A stretch of DNA of 64,000 nucleotides, taken from positions 1 to 64,000 of the forward strand of contig JAJDZE010000021.1 of assembly GCA_022824805.1 (NCBI GenBank). The letters are read 5' to 3'. Under the pieces are notes generated by a model that ran no database searches, had not been told where the DNA came from, and was given only the letters and a program-made list of their open reading frames with translations. This document shows, piece after piece, positions 7,931-16,749 of this stretch. Within the stretch, counting starts at the first letter, position 1. Every line of letters begins with the position of its first letter. The translations under genes were made by a program, and so were the position numbers. The DNA comes from Acidimicrobiia bacterium (GTDB lineage Bacteria; Actinomycetota; Acidimicrobiia; Acidimicrobiales; Poriferisodalaceae).

Positions 7931-10900
7931 GTGAGCTTCACCCGTGTCCTGATCGCCAATCGCGGCGAGATTGCCATCCGGATCGCCAAGGCTGCCGGTG
8001 CCCTGGGAATCGAAACGGTGGCGGTGCACGCGCCGGTCGACGAGCGCTCGCTGCACCTGGTGGCCGCTGATCAGGTTGCGCCGTTGCCTGGCGGCGATCC
8101 GTTGGCCGCGTACCTCGACATCGACGCCCTGCTGCGGATCGCTGTCGAGCACGGCTGCGACTGCATCCACCCGGGCTACGGCTTCCTGGCGGAGAACGCG
8201 GCCTTCGCGGCCGGCTGCGCCGAAGCGGGACTTGCATTTGTGGGTCCCTCTGCGGACACGCTTGAGCTGTTCGGCGACAAGGTCCGCGCCCGCGCGCTGG
8301 CCGCCTCGCTCGACGTTCCCATCGCCGGAGGATCGCCGGGAGCTGTTACCGACGCGGCTTCGGCCGCGGACGCAGCTGCGGAGGTCGGTCTGCCGGTGAT
8401 GCTGAAGGCTGCGGCCGGTGGCGGCGGGCGAGGCATGCGCGCTGTGGAGCGCATCGAGGACATCGCCGAAGCGTTCGAACGGTGCTCCAGTGAGGCCGCA
8501 GCGGCCTTCGGCGACGGCGCTGTGTTTGTGGAACGCCTGGTGGAACGACCACGCCACATCGAGGTGCAGGTGCTCGCCGACCTCCACGGGAGCGTGGCGC
8601 ATCTGTGGGAACGGGACTGCTCGGTCCAGCAGCGCAACCAGAAGGTCATCGAGATCGCCCCCGCGCCGGGGCTTGACGCCAGCCTGCGTGACCGGCTGCA
8701 CGCTGATGCCGTTCGGCTCGCTGCACAGGCCGGTCTGGCGAATGCAGCAACGGTGGAGTTCTTGGTGTCGCCCGAGACCGGCGACCACTTCTTCATCGAG
8801 TGCAATCCGCGAATCCAGGTGGAGCACACCGTCACCGAGCAGGTCACCGGCGTGGATCTGGTCGAGGCCCAGTTCAGGATCGCTGCAGGTGCGCACTTGG
8901 AGGAGATCGGCATCGTCGGGGTCAACGCGGATCAGGACGAGGTTGCGGAGGCGTTCGCGAACGTGATGCGGCTTGCTTCGGCACCGCGTGGCTACGCCGT
9001 GCAAGCACGAGTTGTGGCGACTGGTTCTGGAGCGATCTCCGCCTACCACGAGCCATCGGGCGCTGGCGTGCGGGTCGACGCCGCTGGCTATGCCGGCTAC
9101 ACGCCGCCGCCGCACTACGACCCGCTGCTCGCCAAGGTCATCGGCACGGGGACCACTCTCGAAGCCGCAGTGGCGCGCACATCGGCGGCATTGGGTGACT
9201 TCCACATCGGCCAACTGCCCACCAACATCGATCAACTTCGCCAGATCCTCAGCCACCCCACCGTGCGCAGCGGTGATGCACGCACCACCTTGCTCGCGGA
9301 GACGGCGCCGCTCGCCGATGGGGCGGCGGGCGCATCGAACACCAACGGAGTTTCGGGCAACATGCGCAACGCCTCGCGGCGCGCTGCGATGTTGGAGCCC
9401 GCATCGGCGGCATCACCTGCATTGGGGTCACCGGCCACGGCGCCGGCGTCGGCATGGCCGGACCGCGAGTTCGCCGACGGTGAGGTTGCGATTCGCAGTC
9501 CGCTGCCCGCGAGTGTCGTCGAGGTCCGGGTGAGCGCCGGCGACGCCGTCACAGTGGGGCAAGCGCTCGTGGTGCTGTCGGCCATGAAGATGGAGACGGA
9601 GGTCACCGCCCCGTGCGAGGGCACAGTCTCAGCGCTGCGCGACCTGCAGCCCGGCGACCAACTGGCGGCCGGCGACGTGCTGGCAGTGGTGCTGTCCGGC
9701 GCAGACGCCGGCGGGACTCCGAGCGCGGGCACAGCCTCCAGCGGCTGGGAGCCGCTGCTGGACGACGTGCAGACTTTGCAGCGGCTGGCAGAGGAACGAC
9801 TGGGTCCCGACTCAGACGAGCCTGGCGTGGTCCGCCAGCGCAACCGGGGGAAGCTGCATTGCCGCGACCGCATCCGCCTGCTGCTCGACGAGGGCAGCTT
9901 CCGTGAGGTCGGCAGCCTCGCTGGCTTCGCTTCCTATGACGACGAAGGCGAGATCGCAGCATTCACGCCGGCCAACCACGTCGGCGGCACCGGCAAGATC
10001 GACGGGCGGGGCGTGATTGTCTGCGCCGACGACTTCACGTCGCGAGGCGGCCATGCCGACGGTGCCATCGGTGCCAAGAGCTTCTATTTGGACTTGCTGT
10101 CAACCGAACTGGGCGTGCCCTCCATCCGGCTGCTGGACGGTTCGTCCGGCGGCGGCAGCGTCGCCTCAATGGTGCCCGAGCAGCGCAAGGAAGGCGAGAG
10201 CAGTGCCAAGGAGAGCACCGGGGCCATCAAGGCGGGCCGGCCACGGGTGACGGGTGGTGGAGGTTCGTTCCTGCCGTCGCACTTGGGCAGTACCGAATAC
10301 GCGGAACAGCTCGCGACGGTGCCGGTGGTGAACATGCTGCTCGGCAGCGTGGTCGGCATCGGCGCGGCGAAGGCCGTGCTGGGGCACTTTGCCGTGATGG
10401 TGCGCGACATCTCGCAGCTCTTCGTGGCCGGGCCGCCGGTCGTGAGTCATGCGATGGGCTACGACATCGCCAAGGAAGACCTCGGCGACTGGCGCATCCA
10501 CTGCACCAACGGCTCGGTCGACAACCTGGCCGACACCGAGGAGGAGGCCGCGGCGCTGGTTCGGCGGTTCCTGTCGTACTTGCCGTCGTCGGTGTATGAG
10601 GCGCCGCCGGTGCTGTCGCCCGATCCCGACGATCCGGCTGACCGCTGCGAAGAGGAGCTGCTCACGCTGATCCCGCGCAAGCGCACCACCACCTTCGACA
10701 TCCGCCGCGGGATCGAGCTGATCTGCGACAGCGGCTCGTTCTTCGAGATCGGGCCGCTGTGGGGGACCGATCAGGTTGTCGGTTTCGCTCGCATGAACGG
10801 GCACCCGGTTGGCGTGCTGGCATCGGACAGCCGCCATCGGAACGGGGGCGCACTTACCGCGGACGGCTGCGACAAGCTCACTCGCCACATCGATCTCTGC

Positions 10901-11404
10901 GACATGTTCCATGTGCCGATCTTGAATCTGGTGGACAACCCCGGATTCGCCGTCGGCAAGGAGCACGAGATCGCCGGCACCATCCGCAAGGGTGCCACCT
11001 GGATGACCGCGTTCGCGCAGGCTTCGGTGCCGATCTACACGGTGCTGATGCGCCGCAGCTTCGGAGTGGCCGGCAACAACTACGCCACGCCTCGGCGCCA
11101 GCACAACGCCCGTGTGGCATGGCCGGCTGCCGATGTGGGCGGCATCCCACCCGAGGGCGGCATCGAGGCTGCCTACAAGCGGCAACTCGCAGAAGCAGAG
11201 GATCCAGTGGCGCTGCGGGCCGAGCTCGAAGCTCGCATCGAGGCGGCGCGTGGCCCCATCGGACCGCTCAACCGGTTCCAGATCGAGGAGATGATCGATC
11301 CTCGTGACACCCGGCGGCTGATCTGCGAGTGGATCGAAGGCGCTTACCGGGTGGTCAATCGACCGGCTCAGCTCGCACCGCGCCCGATCGCATACAGGCC
11401 CTAG
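7931..11404 (+). CDS. Single-chain acyl-CoA carboxylase (biotin carboxylase, BCCP and carboxyltransferase fused)
   Basis: A 1157-residue biotin enzyme carrying in one chain what most actinobacteria split over two or three subunits. Residues 1-450 are biotin carboxylase: 'IANRGEIAIRI' at the start, ATP-grasp glycine loop 'KAAAGGGGRGMR' from Lys159, and 'EHTVTEQVTGVDLVE'. Around residues 515-595 lies the biotinyl domain with AMKME, the biotinylated residue being Lys553. From about 620 to the end is an acetyl/propionyl-CoA carboxyltransferase (crotonase-like halves, 'DDFTSRGG', 'GSSGGGS', 'NYATPRR'). Expected reaction is ATP-dependent carboxylation of acetyl-, propionyl- or another acyl-CoA in the cytoplasm. 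A low-complexity Ala-rich linker (residues 455-515) separates the first two domains. The acyl-CoA substrate cannot be read from sequence. Confidence 0.92.
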   Translation: MSFTRVLIANRGEIAIRIAKAAGALGIETVAVHAPVDERSLHLVAADQVAPLPGGDPLAAYLDIDALLRIAVEHGCDCIHPGYGFLAENAAFAAGCAEAGLAFVGPSADTLELFGDKVRARALAASLDVPIAGGSPGAVTDAASAADAAAEVGLPVMLKAAAGGGGRGMRAVERIEDIAEAFERCSSEAAAAFGDGAVFVERLVERPRHIEVQVLADLHGSVAHLWERDCSVQQRNQKVIEIAPAPGLDASLRDRLHADAVRLAAQAGLANAATVEFLVSPETGDHFFIECNPRIQVEHTVTEQVTGVDLVEAQFRIAAGAHLEEIGIVGVNADQDEVAEAFANVMRLASAPRGYAVQARVVATGSGAISAYHEPSGAGVRVDAAGYAGYTPPPHYDPLLAKVIGTGTTLEAAVARTSAALGDFHIGQLPTNIDQLRQILSHPTVRSGDARTTLLAETAPLADGAAGASNTNGVSGNMRNASRRAAMLEPASAASPALGSPATAPASAWPDREFADGEVAIRSPLPASVVEVRVSAGDAVTVGQALVVLSAMKMETEVTAPCEGTVSALRDLQPGDQLAAGDVLAVVLSGADAGGTPSAGTASSGWEPLLDDVQTLQRLAEERLGPDSDEPGVVRQRNRGKLHCRDRIRLLLDEGSFREVGSLAGFASYDDEGEIAAFTPANHVGGTGKIDGRGVIVCADDFTSRGGHADGAIGAKSFYLDLLSTELGVPSIRLLDGSSGGGSVASMVPEQRKEGESSAKESTGAIKAGRPRVTGGGGSFLPSHLGSTEYAEQLATVPVVNMLLGSVVGIGAAKAVLGHFAVMVRDISQLFVAGPPVVSHAMGYDIAKEDLGDWRIHCTNGSVDNLADTEEEAAALVRRFLSYLPSSVYEAPPVLSPDPDDPADRCEEELLTLIPRKRTTTFDIRRGIELICDSGSFFEIGPLWGTDQVVGFARMNGHPVGVLASDSRHRNGGALTADGCDKLTRHIDLCDMFHVPILNLVDNPGFAVGKEHEIAGTIRKGATWMTAFAQASVPIYTVLMRRSFGVAGNNYATPRRQHNARVAWPAADVGGIPPEGGIEAAYKRQLAEAEDPVALRAELEARIEAARGPIGPLNRFQIEEMIDPRDTRRLICEWIEGAYRVVNRPAQLAPRPIAYRP

Positions 11405-11448
11405 TTGCTTGGGCCCTGACGTGTCAGGTCCTGATCAGCTGGGCCAGA

Positions 11449-12933
11449 TCACACAGATTCCACCACCAAGACCGCGGGGCCGGTCCGGCGGCGTATCTGT
11501 TCGATCTCGTCGAGTTCGACTGCGTCTTTGAGAGCGCCATTGATGCCCTTGCCGAGGAGCGCCGGCTGGCGCACTCCCTCGGGGAGATCACGAGTGACGG
11601 TCAGCACGGGTGTCGGCGTCGGCCGTGCTGATCGAGGCCGAATCGGTGCTGCCCGCTCGGATTTCGGCTCCGGTGCTGTCAAGTAGTCGCGGGCCGGGTT
11701 GCCGGCGAAGCTGTAGACGACCAGACCCACCACCGCGATCGCAGCCAATGCGAAGAACGCGGACCGGTAGCTGTACGCATCGTTGAGGATTCCGGTGAGG
11801 AACGGCCCACCGGCCAGTCCGGACACCATCAGCAGTGAGCCGAAGCCGTAGATGCGCGGGTAGTCCCGCACGCCGAAGGCATCGGCCAGGATCAGCGGGT
11901 GCAGCATCAGCAGATTGCCCATGGCGCTGCCCAGCACCAGCACGCCGAACAGGATGGCAAGCCCGCTGCCGGCCACAGAGAGTATGCACAGCCCGACCAC
12001 CTGCACCACCATCAGCACCATCGTGAGCCAGCGCAGCGACACCTTCAGTGCGGCGATGCCGCCGCAGATCCTGGCCACGACGCTCGTGCCCGCGAGCACC
12101 TGCACGGCACCGGTGGCGGCTGCCGCCATTCCCAGCCGGTCCTCGGTGAAGTTGTACATGTGCTGAATTGCCCCGACCTGGCTGCTCATCACCAGCACGA
12201 ATCCGGTGGCGGTGAAGATGAAGAACCGTGTGCGGATGGCCTGCTGGTACGGCGTTCCGGGCGGCGGTCCGGCGGGAGCATCGCCCGGCTCGCTGGACTG
12301 TCTGGCGCCGTCGGGCAGCAGCCCCACATCTCGGGGCCATGCACGAAGGAAGAACCACGTCGAGATCAGCAGCAGAGCGCAGTACACGACGGCGAATCGA
12401 GGGGCCCAGTAGACCAAGGTGTCCGCTTCGATCCGAACGCTCATCTCCGGCAGCAGCACGATGCCGCCGAGCGACAGACCGGTCGACGAGATCGCCATCG
12501 CCACCGAACGTCGGCGCTCGAACCAGCGCGTCACCAGCGTCGTGGTGGGCACCAGACCGCAGAGCCCGAAGCCGATGCCGAAGATGGTCATCACGACGAA
12601 CATCTGCCAACCGCTGCGCACCTGTGAGAGCAGTGCCATGCCGACGGTGCTGACCGCGGTGCCCGCGGTGATCACCCAGCGGGCGTCGAAGCGATTGACG
12701 AGCATGCCCGTGTAGTACCCGCACAGGCCCGACGCCAGCAGGAAGATGCCGACGCCTGCACCTGCCAGACCGGTGCTGAAACCCTGCTCGTCCACGAAGG
12801 CGTTCAGGAAGGCGCCGAGGGCGTAGAACACCATGCCCGAGGTGATCATCATCACGCCGAAGATGCCGGTGAGCACGACCCAGCCCCGAACGAACCGCTG
12901 GCTGCGCTCAGCGGTCGCCACCGGCACATTCAC
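11449..12933 (-). CDS. MFS transporter (monocarboxylate/oxalate-formate antiporter type)
   Basis: A membrane protein of about 494 residues with 12 hydrophobic segments and the MFS signature between segments 2 and 3. It resembles the OFA/monocarboxylate group: 'FGVMMITSGMVFYALGAFLNAFVDEQGFSTG' shape at the start and 'GLGFGLCGLVPTTTLVTRWFERRR' style loop in the first half (shown only in part). I place the start at GTG 12933; the longer ATG start at 12981 would overlap the divergent lipoprotein gene by 18 bases. The C-terminus carries a cytoplasmic tail of about 80 residues rich in Pro, Arg and acidic residues, unusual for the family. Likely imports or exchanges a small organic acid; substrate unknown. 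Confidence 0.82.
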   Translation of the reverse strand: MNVPVATAERSQRFVRGWVVLTGIFGVMMITSGMVFYALGAFLNAFVDEQGFSTGLAGAGVGIFLLASGLCGYYTGMLVNRFDARWVITAGTAVSTVGMALLSQVRSGWQMFVVMTIFGIGFGLCGLVPTTTLVTRWFERRRSVAMAISSTGLSLGGIVLLPEMSVRIEADTLVYWAPRFAVVYCALLLISTWFFLRAWPRDVGLLPDGARQSSEPGDAPAGPPPGTPYQQAIRTRFFIFTATGFVLVMSSQVGAIQHMYNFTEDRLGMAAAATGAVQVLAGTSVVARICGGIAALKVSLRWLTMVLMVVQVVGLCILSVAGSGLAILFGVLVLGSAMGNLLMLHPLILADAFGVRDYPRIYGFGSLLMVSGLAGGPFLTGILNDAYSYRSAFFALAAIAVVGLVVYSFAGNPARDYLTAPEPKSERAAPIRPRSARPTPTPVLTVTRDLPEGVRQPALLGKGINGALKDAVELDEIEQIRRRTGPAVLVVESV

Positions 12934-12963
12934 ACGGAACAGCCTGCCAGCTAACTTGCCCCG

Positions 12964-14070
12964 ATGCGCCTGGCACGGCACCGCAGCCTCATCGGTCTCT
13001 TGCAGGTCGTGTGCGTAGCCACGCTGTGCTTACTTGCTGCGGCGTGCACTTCAGCAGACCGCACAGTCGGCACGACTGTGCCTCCCATGTCATCGGCAGC
13101 CGTTGCTGAAGCGTTCGCACCTGAGACCTCGAAGCAGGCCGCTCCGTCAACAAGTGCCTCTGCCTCAGATGACTGTCTGCCGGATGCAGATGTTGTCGGT
13201 TCGCACGGTCGCCACCGTCTCGCCTCGGGCGGCAACGAGTACGAGTATCTGCTCTATGTGCCGGCGTCCGCGTCGGCGTCCGCACCGCTGGTCATCAACT
13301 TTCACGGCCTGGGCGGTGACGGACCCGGCCAGGCGGCCTACACGGGTTACGCCGATCTGGCCGATGACGAGGGCTTTGTGGTCGTCCACCCATCCGGTCT
13401 GGGCGACAACGACTGGGGAGGCGTCCGGAGTTGGGAGCTCGCCCACAGCGACACCTCGTCGCGTGACGATGTGCAGTTCGTCGGGGATCTGATCGATCGA
13501 GTCTCCGAACAAGCGTGCATCGACGAATCACGCGTCTACGCGACCGGATTCTCGAACGGGGGCTACTTCAGCGCATACTTGGCCTGCAAATTGGCAGATC
13601 AGATTGCAGCAACGTTCTCTGTCGGCGGCATCAGCCATCCCGAAGGGTGCCAGCCCTCCCGCCCCGTGGCGATGGCAGCCGTTCACGGCACGGAAGACGA
13701 AGTTGTGCCCTTCGACGACCGCCGGCGATCAGTGTTGTTGCAGGGTGTGCAGATCGATGACGAGAAGGCCCGGGAGCTCGAAGCGTTCTTCGCGGAGATC
13801 ATCCCCGACGAACTCGCGGAGTTCGCAGCTGCATTCGGTTGCGCGGTCGTGACTGAGAGCGAGATTGACTCCACGACATCGCTCACGAGCTACACCGGCT
13901 GCGATGACGGGGTCGAACTGCGCTTCTACGCGGTCGAGGGCCTCGGCCATGTCTGGCCCGGCTCATCGTGGGGCAAAGGCAACGGCAAGAACGGTGTCGG
14001 TTCAGAAGCGGGCATCAGCGCCACCGCGGACGGCTGGGCGTTCATGAGCCAGTATTCGCTGAACCAATGA
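12964..14070 (+). CDS. Secreted lipoprotein esterase / polyhydroxybutyrate-depolymerase-like
   Basis: A 368-residue alpha/beta-hydrolase exported as a lipoprotein: basic N-terminus, hydrophobic core, then lipobox LAAAC with Cys28 as the probable lipidation site. A Ser/Thr/Ala-rich linker (29-70) precedes the catalytic domain, which resembles LpqC-type PHB depolymerases and feruloyl esterases. Oxyanion strand is 'VINFHGLGGDG'; nucleophile Ser is in GFSNGGY; the Asp lies in 'HGTEDEVVPFD'; the His in 'GLGHVWPG'. It should cleave polyester or aryl-ester substrates outside the cell. It is divergent from the MFS transporter, so the pair could hydrolyse and import an ester-derived acid (inference). 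Confidence 0.87.
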   Translation: MRLARHRSLIGLLQVVCVATLCLLAAACTSADRTVGTTVPPMSSAAVAEAFAPETSKQAAPSTSASASDDCLPDADVVGSHGRHRLASGGNEYEYLLYVPASASASAPLVINFHGLGGDGPGQAAYTGYADLADDEGFVVVHPSGLGDNDWGGVRSWELAHSDTSSRDDVQFVGDLIDRVSEQACIDESRVYATGFSNGGYFSAYLACKLADQIAATFSVGGISHPEGCQPSRPVAMAAVHGTEDEVVPFDDRRRSVLLQGVQIDDEKARELEAFFAEIIPDELAEFAAAFGCAVVTESEIDSTTSLTSYTGCDDGVELRFYAVEGLGHVWPGSSWGKGNGKNGVGSEAGISATADGWAFMSQYSLNQ

Positions 14071-14113
14071 GAATGATCAGCAACAGGGCGTAGGGCAGAA
14101 AGCGAGCAGACGC

Positions 14114-15178
14114 ATGGAGATGATGAAGGCGGGCCGGATGGTCGATGTGGGTCGCATGGTGTGCGAAGAGATCCCGGTGCCGCCGCTGGACGAGATCTCC
14201 TCAGAAGCCGCCCCGTCGTCCCGGCCCGATGCCGCTTTGGGCATGACGGCGGTGAGCTACGACGTACTGATCCGCTCGGAGATGGCATCGATCTGCGGCA
14301 GCGACCTGCACATGGTGATGATGGGCGCCGGTCTTGCTCACCGACCGCCCTGCCCGCATGGCTTCCCGGGCCACGAAGGCATCGGCATGGTGGTGGAGAG
14401 CCGGGCGCCGAGCCTTCCTGAGGGCACCCATGTGCTGACGTTCCCGAATCCGCCGGTGGGCGAGTGCTTCAACGCCTTCCAGCGGATCAACTCCAGCTAC
14501 TGCGTGCCGTTGCCGGCTGGCGATGTGCCTCGCTCGCACCTGCTCATGGGCCAGCAGCTCGGCACGGTGATCTACGCCATGCGCCAGCACCCACGTGATG
14601 TCGCCGGCGAAACGGTCATGGTCATGGGCCAGGGCTCGGCGGGGCTGTTCTTCACCTACCTGCTGAAGCGGGCGGGCGCCGAGCGGGTCATCGTCTCGGA
14701 CCTGTCGCCGACGCGTCTGGCCGTCGCCGAGGCCTACGGCGCGGACGAGTGCCTGAACGCCGCCGAACTCGGCAACGCCGGCGTCATCGAGGCGGTCAAG
14801 GACATGACAAACGGCCGCGGCGCCGACTATGTCGTCGAGGCCGTCGGCCGCTCGGACACGTTCCTGGACTCCGTCGAGCTCGTGCGCATGGACGGTCAGC
14901 TCCTGTGGTTCGGGCTGCCGTCCACCGACGACAACATCCATGTCCGCTTCCAGAAGTTCTTCCGCAAACGGCTCTCTGCGGCGAGCACCTACGGCGCCCA
15001 GGACGAGCCCGGCGCCATGTCATTCCGCCAAGCACTGCAGCTCATTGTCTCGGGCGACATCGACGTGTCACCGCTGCTCAGCCACGTGTACGACGTGAGC
15101 GACATCGGCGACGCGTTCCGACTGGCTCACGAACCCCACGACGCCGGCGCACTGAAAGTGTCGGTCAGCTTCGACTGA
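14114..15178 (+). CDS. Zinc-dependent alcohol dehydrogenase (MDR family)
   Basis: A 354-residue medium-chain dehydrogenase. The catalytic zinc site is seen in 'CGSDLHMV' and 'GFPGHEGIG'; the Rossmann NAD(P) loop in 'VMGQGSAGLFFTYLLKRAG' followed by 'VIVSDLSPTRLAVAEAYGAD'. The four-cysteine structural zinc loop of many homologues is replaced by a shorter segment ('FPNPPVGECFNAFQ'), so it belongs with the subgroup lacking structural zinc. I use the ATG at 14114; another ATG two codons later is possible. It oxidises or reduces a secondary alcohol, polyol or amino-alcohol, unknown. It follows the lipoprotein by 43 bases on the same strand, so they may share a transcript. Confidence 0.86.
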   Translation: MEMMKAGRMVDVGRMVCEEIPVPPLDEISSEAAPSSRPDAALGMTAVSYDVLIRSEMASICGSDLHMVMMGAGLAHRPPCPHGFPGHEGIGMVVESRAPSLPEGTHVLTFPNPPVGECFNAFQRINSSYCVPLPAGDVPRSHLLMGQQLGTVIYAMRQHPRDVAGETVMVMGQGSAGLFFTYLLKRAGAERVIVSDLSPTRLAVAEAYGADECLNAAELGNAGVIEAVKDMTNGRGADYVVEAVGRSDTFLDSVELVRMDGQLLWFGLPSTDDNIHVRFQKFFRKRLSAASTYGAQDEPGAMSFRQALQLIVSGDIDVSPLLSHVYDVSDIGDAFRLAHEPHDAGALKVSVSFD

Positions 15179-15189
15179 CCCCGGCTGGC

Positions 15190-16572
15190 TCAGTCATCCG
15201 ATCGAGTCGGGGATCCCCAGAGCGTTGCTAGGGGAGCTGAGAGGAGCCGGTCGCCGAAGCTGAGCGCGTGGCGGCCGGTGTGCAGCAGGATGCCTGCACG
15301 GAATGCGCCCGGCTCCGTACGGTCGAGGCTGTCGCGCAGGGCGGCAATGTGGCGCAGGTCGGTGGCGCGTGGCGAGGAAGTGGCCTTGATCTCGACAGCG
15401 GCGATCGCGCCGTCGGGTCGTTCCACAATGAGATCTGCTTCACGACCCGCGTTGTCGCGATAGTGGTAGAGCGTCGCACGATCGGCGCGGGCTGCCAGTT
15501 GCCGGGCGATCTCGCTCACGGCGAACGTCTCCAGCAGCGAGCCGGTTGCGGTCGCGGTCGGCGTGCGCAGCGCTGCGGCGTCGACACCGCTCAACGCTGC
15601 GGCCAGCCCGCTGTCGGTGAGATGCAGCTTGGGCCGACGCACGACGCGTGCCGATCGGTTTCGGGTCCACGACGGCAGTTCATGCACCAGGAACACCGTG
15701 CGCAGCCGGCCCAGATACGACTCCACGGTCGCCCGGTCGGCGCCGAGTTGCTGCGACCACCGCGTCAGGTTCGCCTCGCTGGCCGTGTTGGCGGCGGCAA
15801 GGCGCAGCAGCCGTCCGAGGAGTCCGTCGCGTCGGATGTCGCCGAGGTTCACGATGTCGCGGCTGATGACCGTCTCGACGTAGCTGTCGAACCACTCGGC
15901 ACGTCCCGCTGGCGCGAGTTGCTGCACTTCGGGATAGCCGCCGGTGCACACCATCTCCAAGTAGTCATCACGGTCGGGCCGGTCGGCCTCTCCGGCGGCG
16001 AGCGATTCCGGCGCAGCAGTGCCCCCTTTGAGCCAACGCTCAACGACAGATGCTGTGCCGTCGCGATCTTGACCGCTGACCGTTGCGAAGCGGTCAGCGG
16101 CAGAGGCCGTGCTCGGGTCGCTTCGTCGGCCCTCCGTGGCCTCCCGCGCTGCGGCGGCCAGCTCTGCCCGAGAGAACGGCCACAGCCGCAAGATGACGGC
16201 CCGTCCGGCCAGCGACTCGCTGACAGTGGGCACGGTCAGGAAATTGGTCGAACCGGTGAGCAGGAAGCGGCCCCGGGCGCCGTCCTCGTCGACGGCGATC
16301 TTGATCTCGCGCACGAGACGGTCCCCGCCGAGCTGTACCTCGTCGATCACCAGCGGTGCCGCATAGGCGCGCAGGAAGGTGCGCGGATCGGCACGTGCAG
16401 CATCGAGCACCTGCTGGTCGTCGAGCGTGATGTAGGTGCCGCCGCGCTCGGCCGCAACAGCACGGGCCAGCGTGGTCTTGCCGCATTGACGGGCGCCGTG
16501 CAGGATCACGACTCGTGCGCTGCCGAGCGCGTCCGCCAGCCGAGGCCGCATGTGCCTGTCGACTAGGTCCAT
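15190..16572 (-). CDS. AAA+ ATPase with DUF4143 domain, copy 1
   Basis: A 460-residue P-loop ATPase of the archaeal-ATPase-like AAA_14/DUF4143 family. Walker A is HGARQCGKTT, Walker B is 'PLVIDEVQ', a sensor-type 'LLTGSTNFL' follows, and the C-terminal half carries the DUF4143 nuclease-like fold with 'DSGLAAALSG', 'EIARQLAARA' and 'READLIVER ... VEIKA', reminiscent of a PD-(D/E)xK core. Function of this family is not established; it is frequent in accessory regions. An insertion rich in polar residues (about 155-205) is not typical. A TTG start at 16593 would add seven residues; I prefer the ATG. It is convergent with the alcohol dehydrogenase, only 11 bases apart. Confidence 0.85.
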   Translation of the reverse strand: MDLVDRHMRPRLADALGSARVVILHGARQCGKTTLARAVAAERGGTYITLDDQQVLDAARADPRTFLRAYAAPLVIDEVQLGGDRLVREIKIAVDEDGARGRFLLTGSTNFLTVPTVSESLAGRAVILRLWPFSRAELAAAAREATEGRRSDPSTASAADRFATVSGQDRDGTASVVERWLKGGTAAPESLAAGEADRPDRDDYLEMVCTGGYPEVQQLAPAGRAEWFDSYVETVISRDIVNLGDIRRDGLLGRLLRLAAANTASEANLTRWSQQLGADRATVESYLGRLRTVFLVHELPSWTRNRSARVVRRPKLHLTDSGLAAALSGVDAAALRTPTATATGSLLETFAVSEIARQLAARADRATLYHYRDNAGREADLIVERPDGAIAAVEIKATSSPRATDLRHIAALRDSLDRTEPGAFRAGILLHTGRHALSFGDRLLSAPLATLWGSPTRSDD

Positions 16573-16622
16573 GCGAACCAGAGTAGTGTTCAAATCGCAG
16601 TTTGGTCAGAGATCTAGCCCGC

Positions 16623-16655
16623 ATTCTGTATAGCCGCTGATCCCAATTCTGCATA
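16623..16655. repeat. AT-rich direct repeats upstream of DUF4143 copy 1
   Basis: ATTCTGTATA at 16623-16632 and ATTCTGCATA at 16646-16655 are near-identical and start 23 bases apart, about two helical turns. They lie some 50 to 85 bases before the start of the DUF4143 gene (which reads on the minus strand), in otherwise GC-rich DNA. An operator or promoter role is inference. Confidence 0.5.
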
Positions 16656-16749
16656 ATCCCGGGGTTCCCACGGCGTTGCGAGTGCTGCGAATTCTCAGCA
16701 GCGCTACCTTTTCTCATCAGCTGACAGCGGCAGATCGAACGCAGCCGGC

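Noticed and set aside
7313-9256. A 647-codon open frame on the minus strand
   Set aside because: It lies antisense to the carboxylase, whose domains are unmistakable, and it encodes low-complexity Arg/His/Asp-rich sequence; a by-product of GC-rich codon bias.
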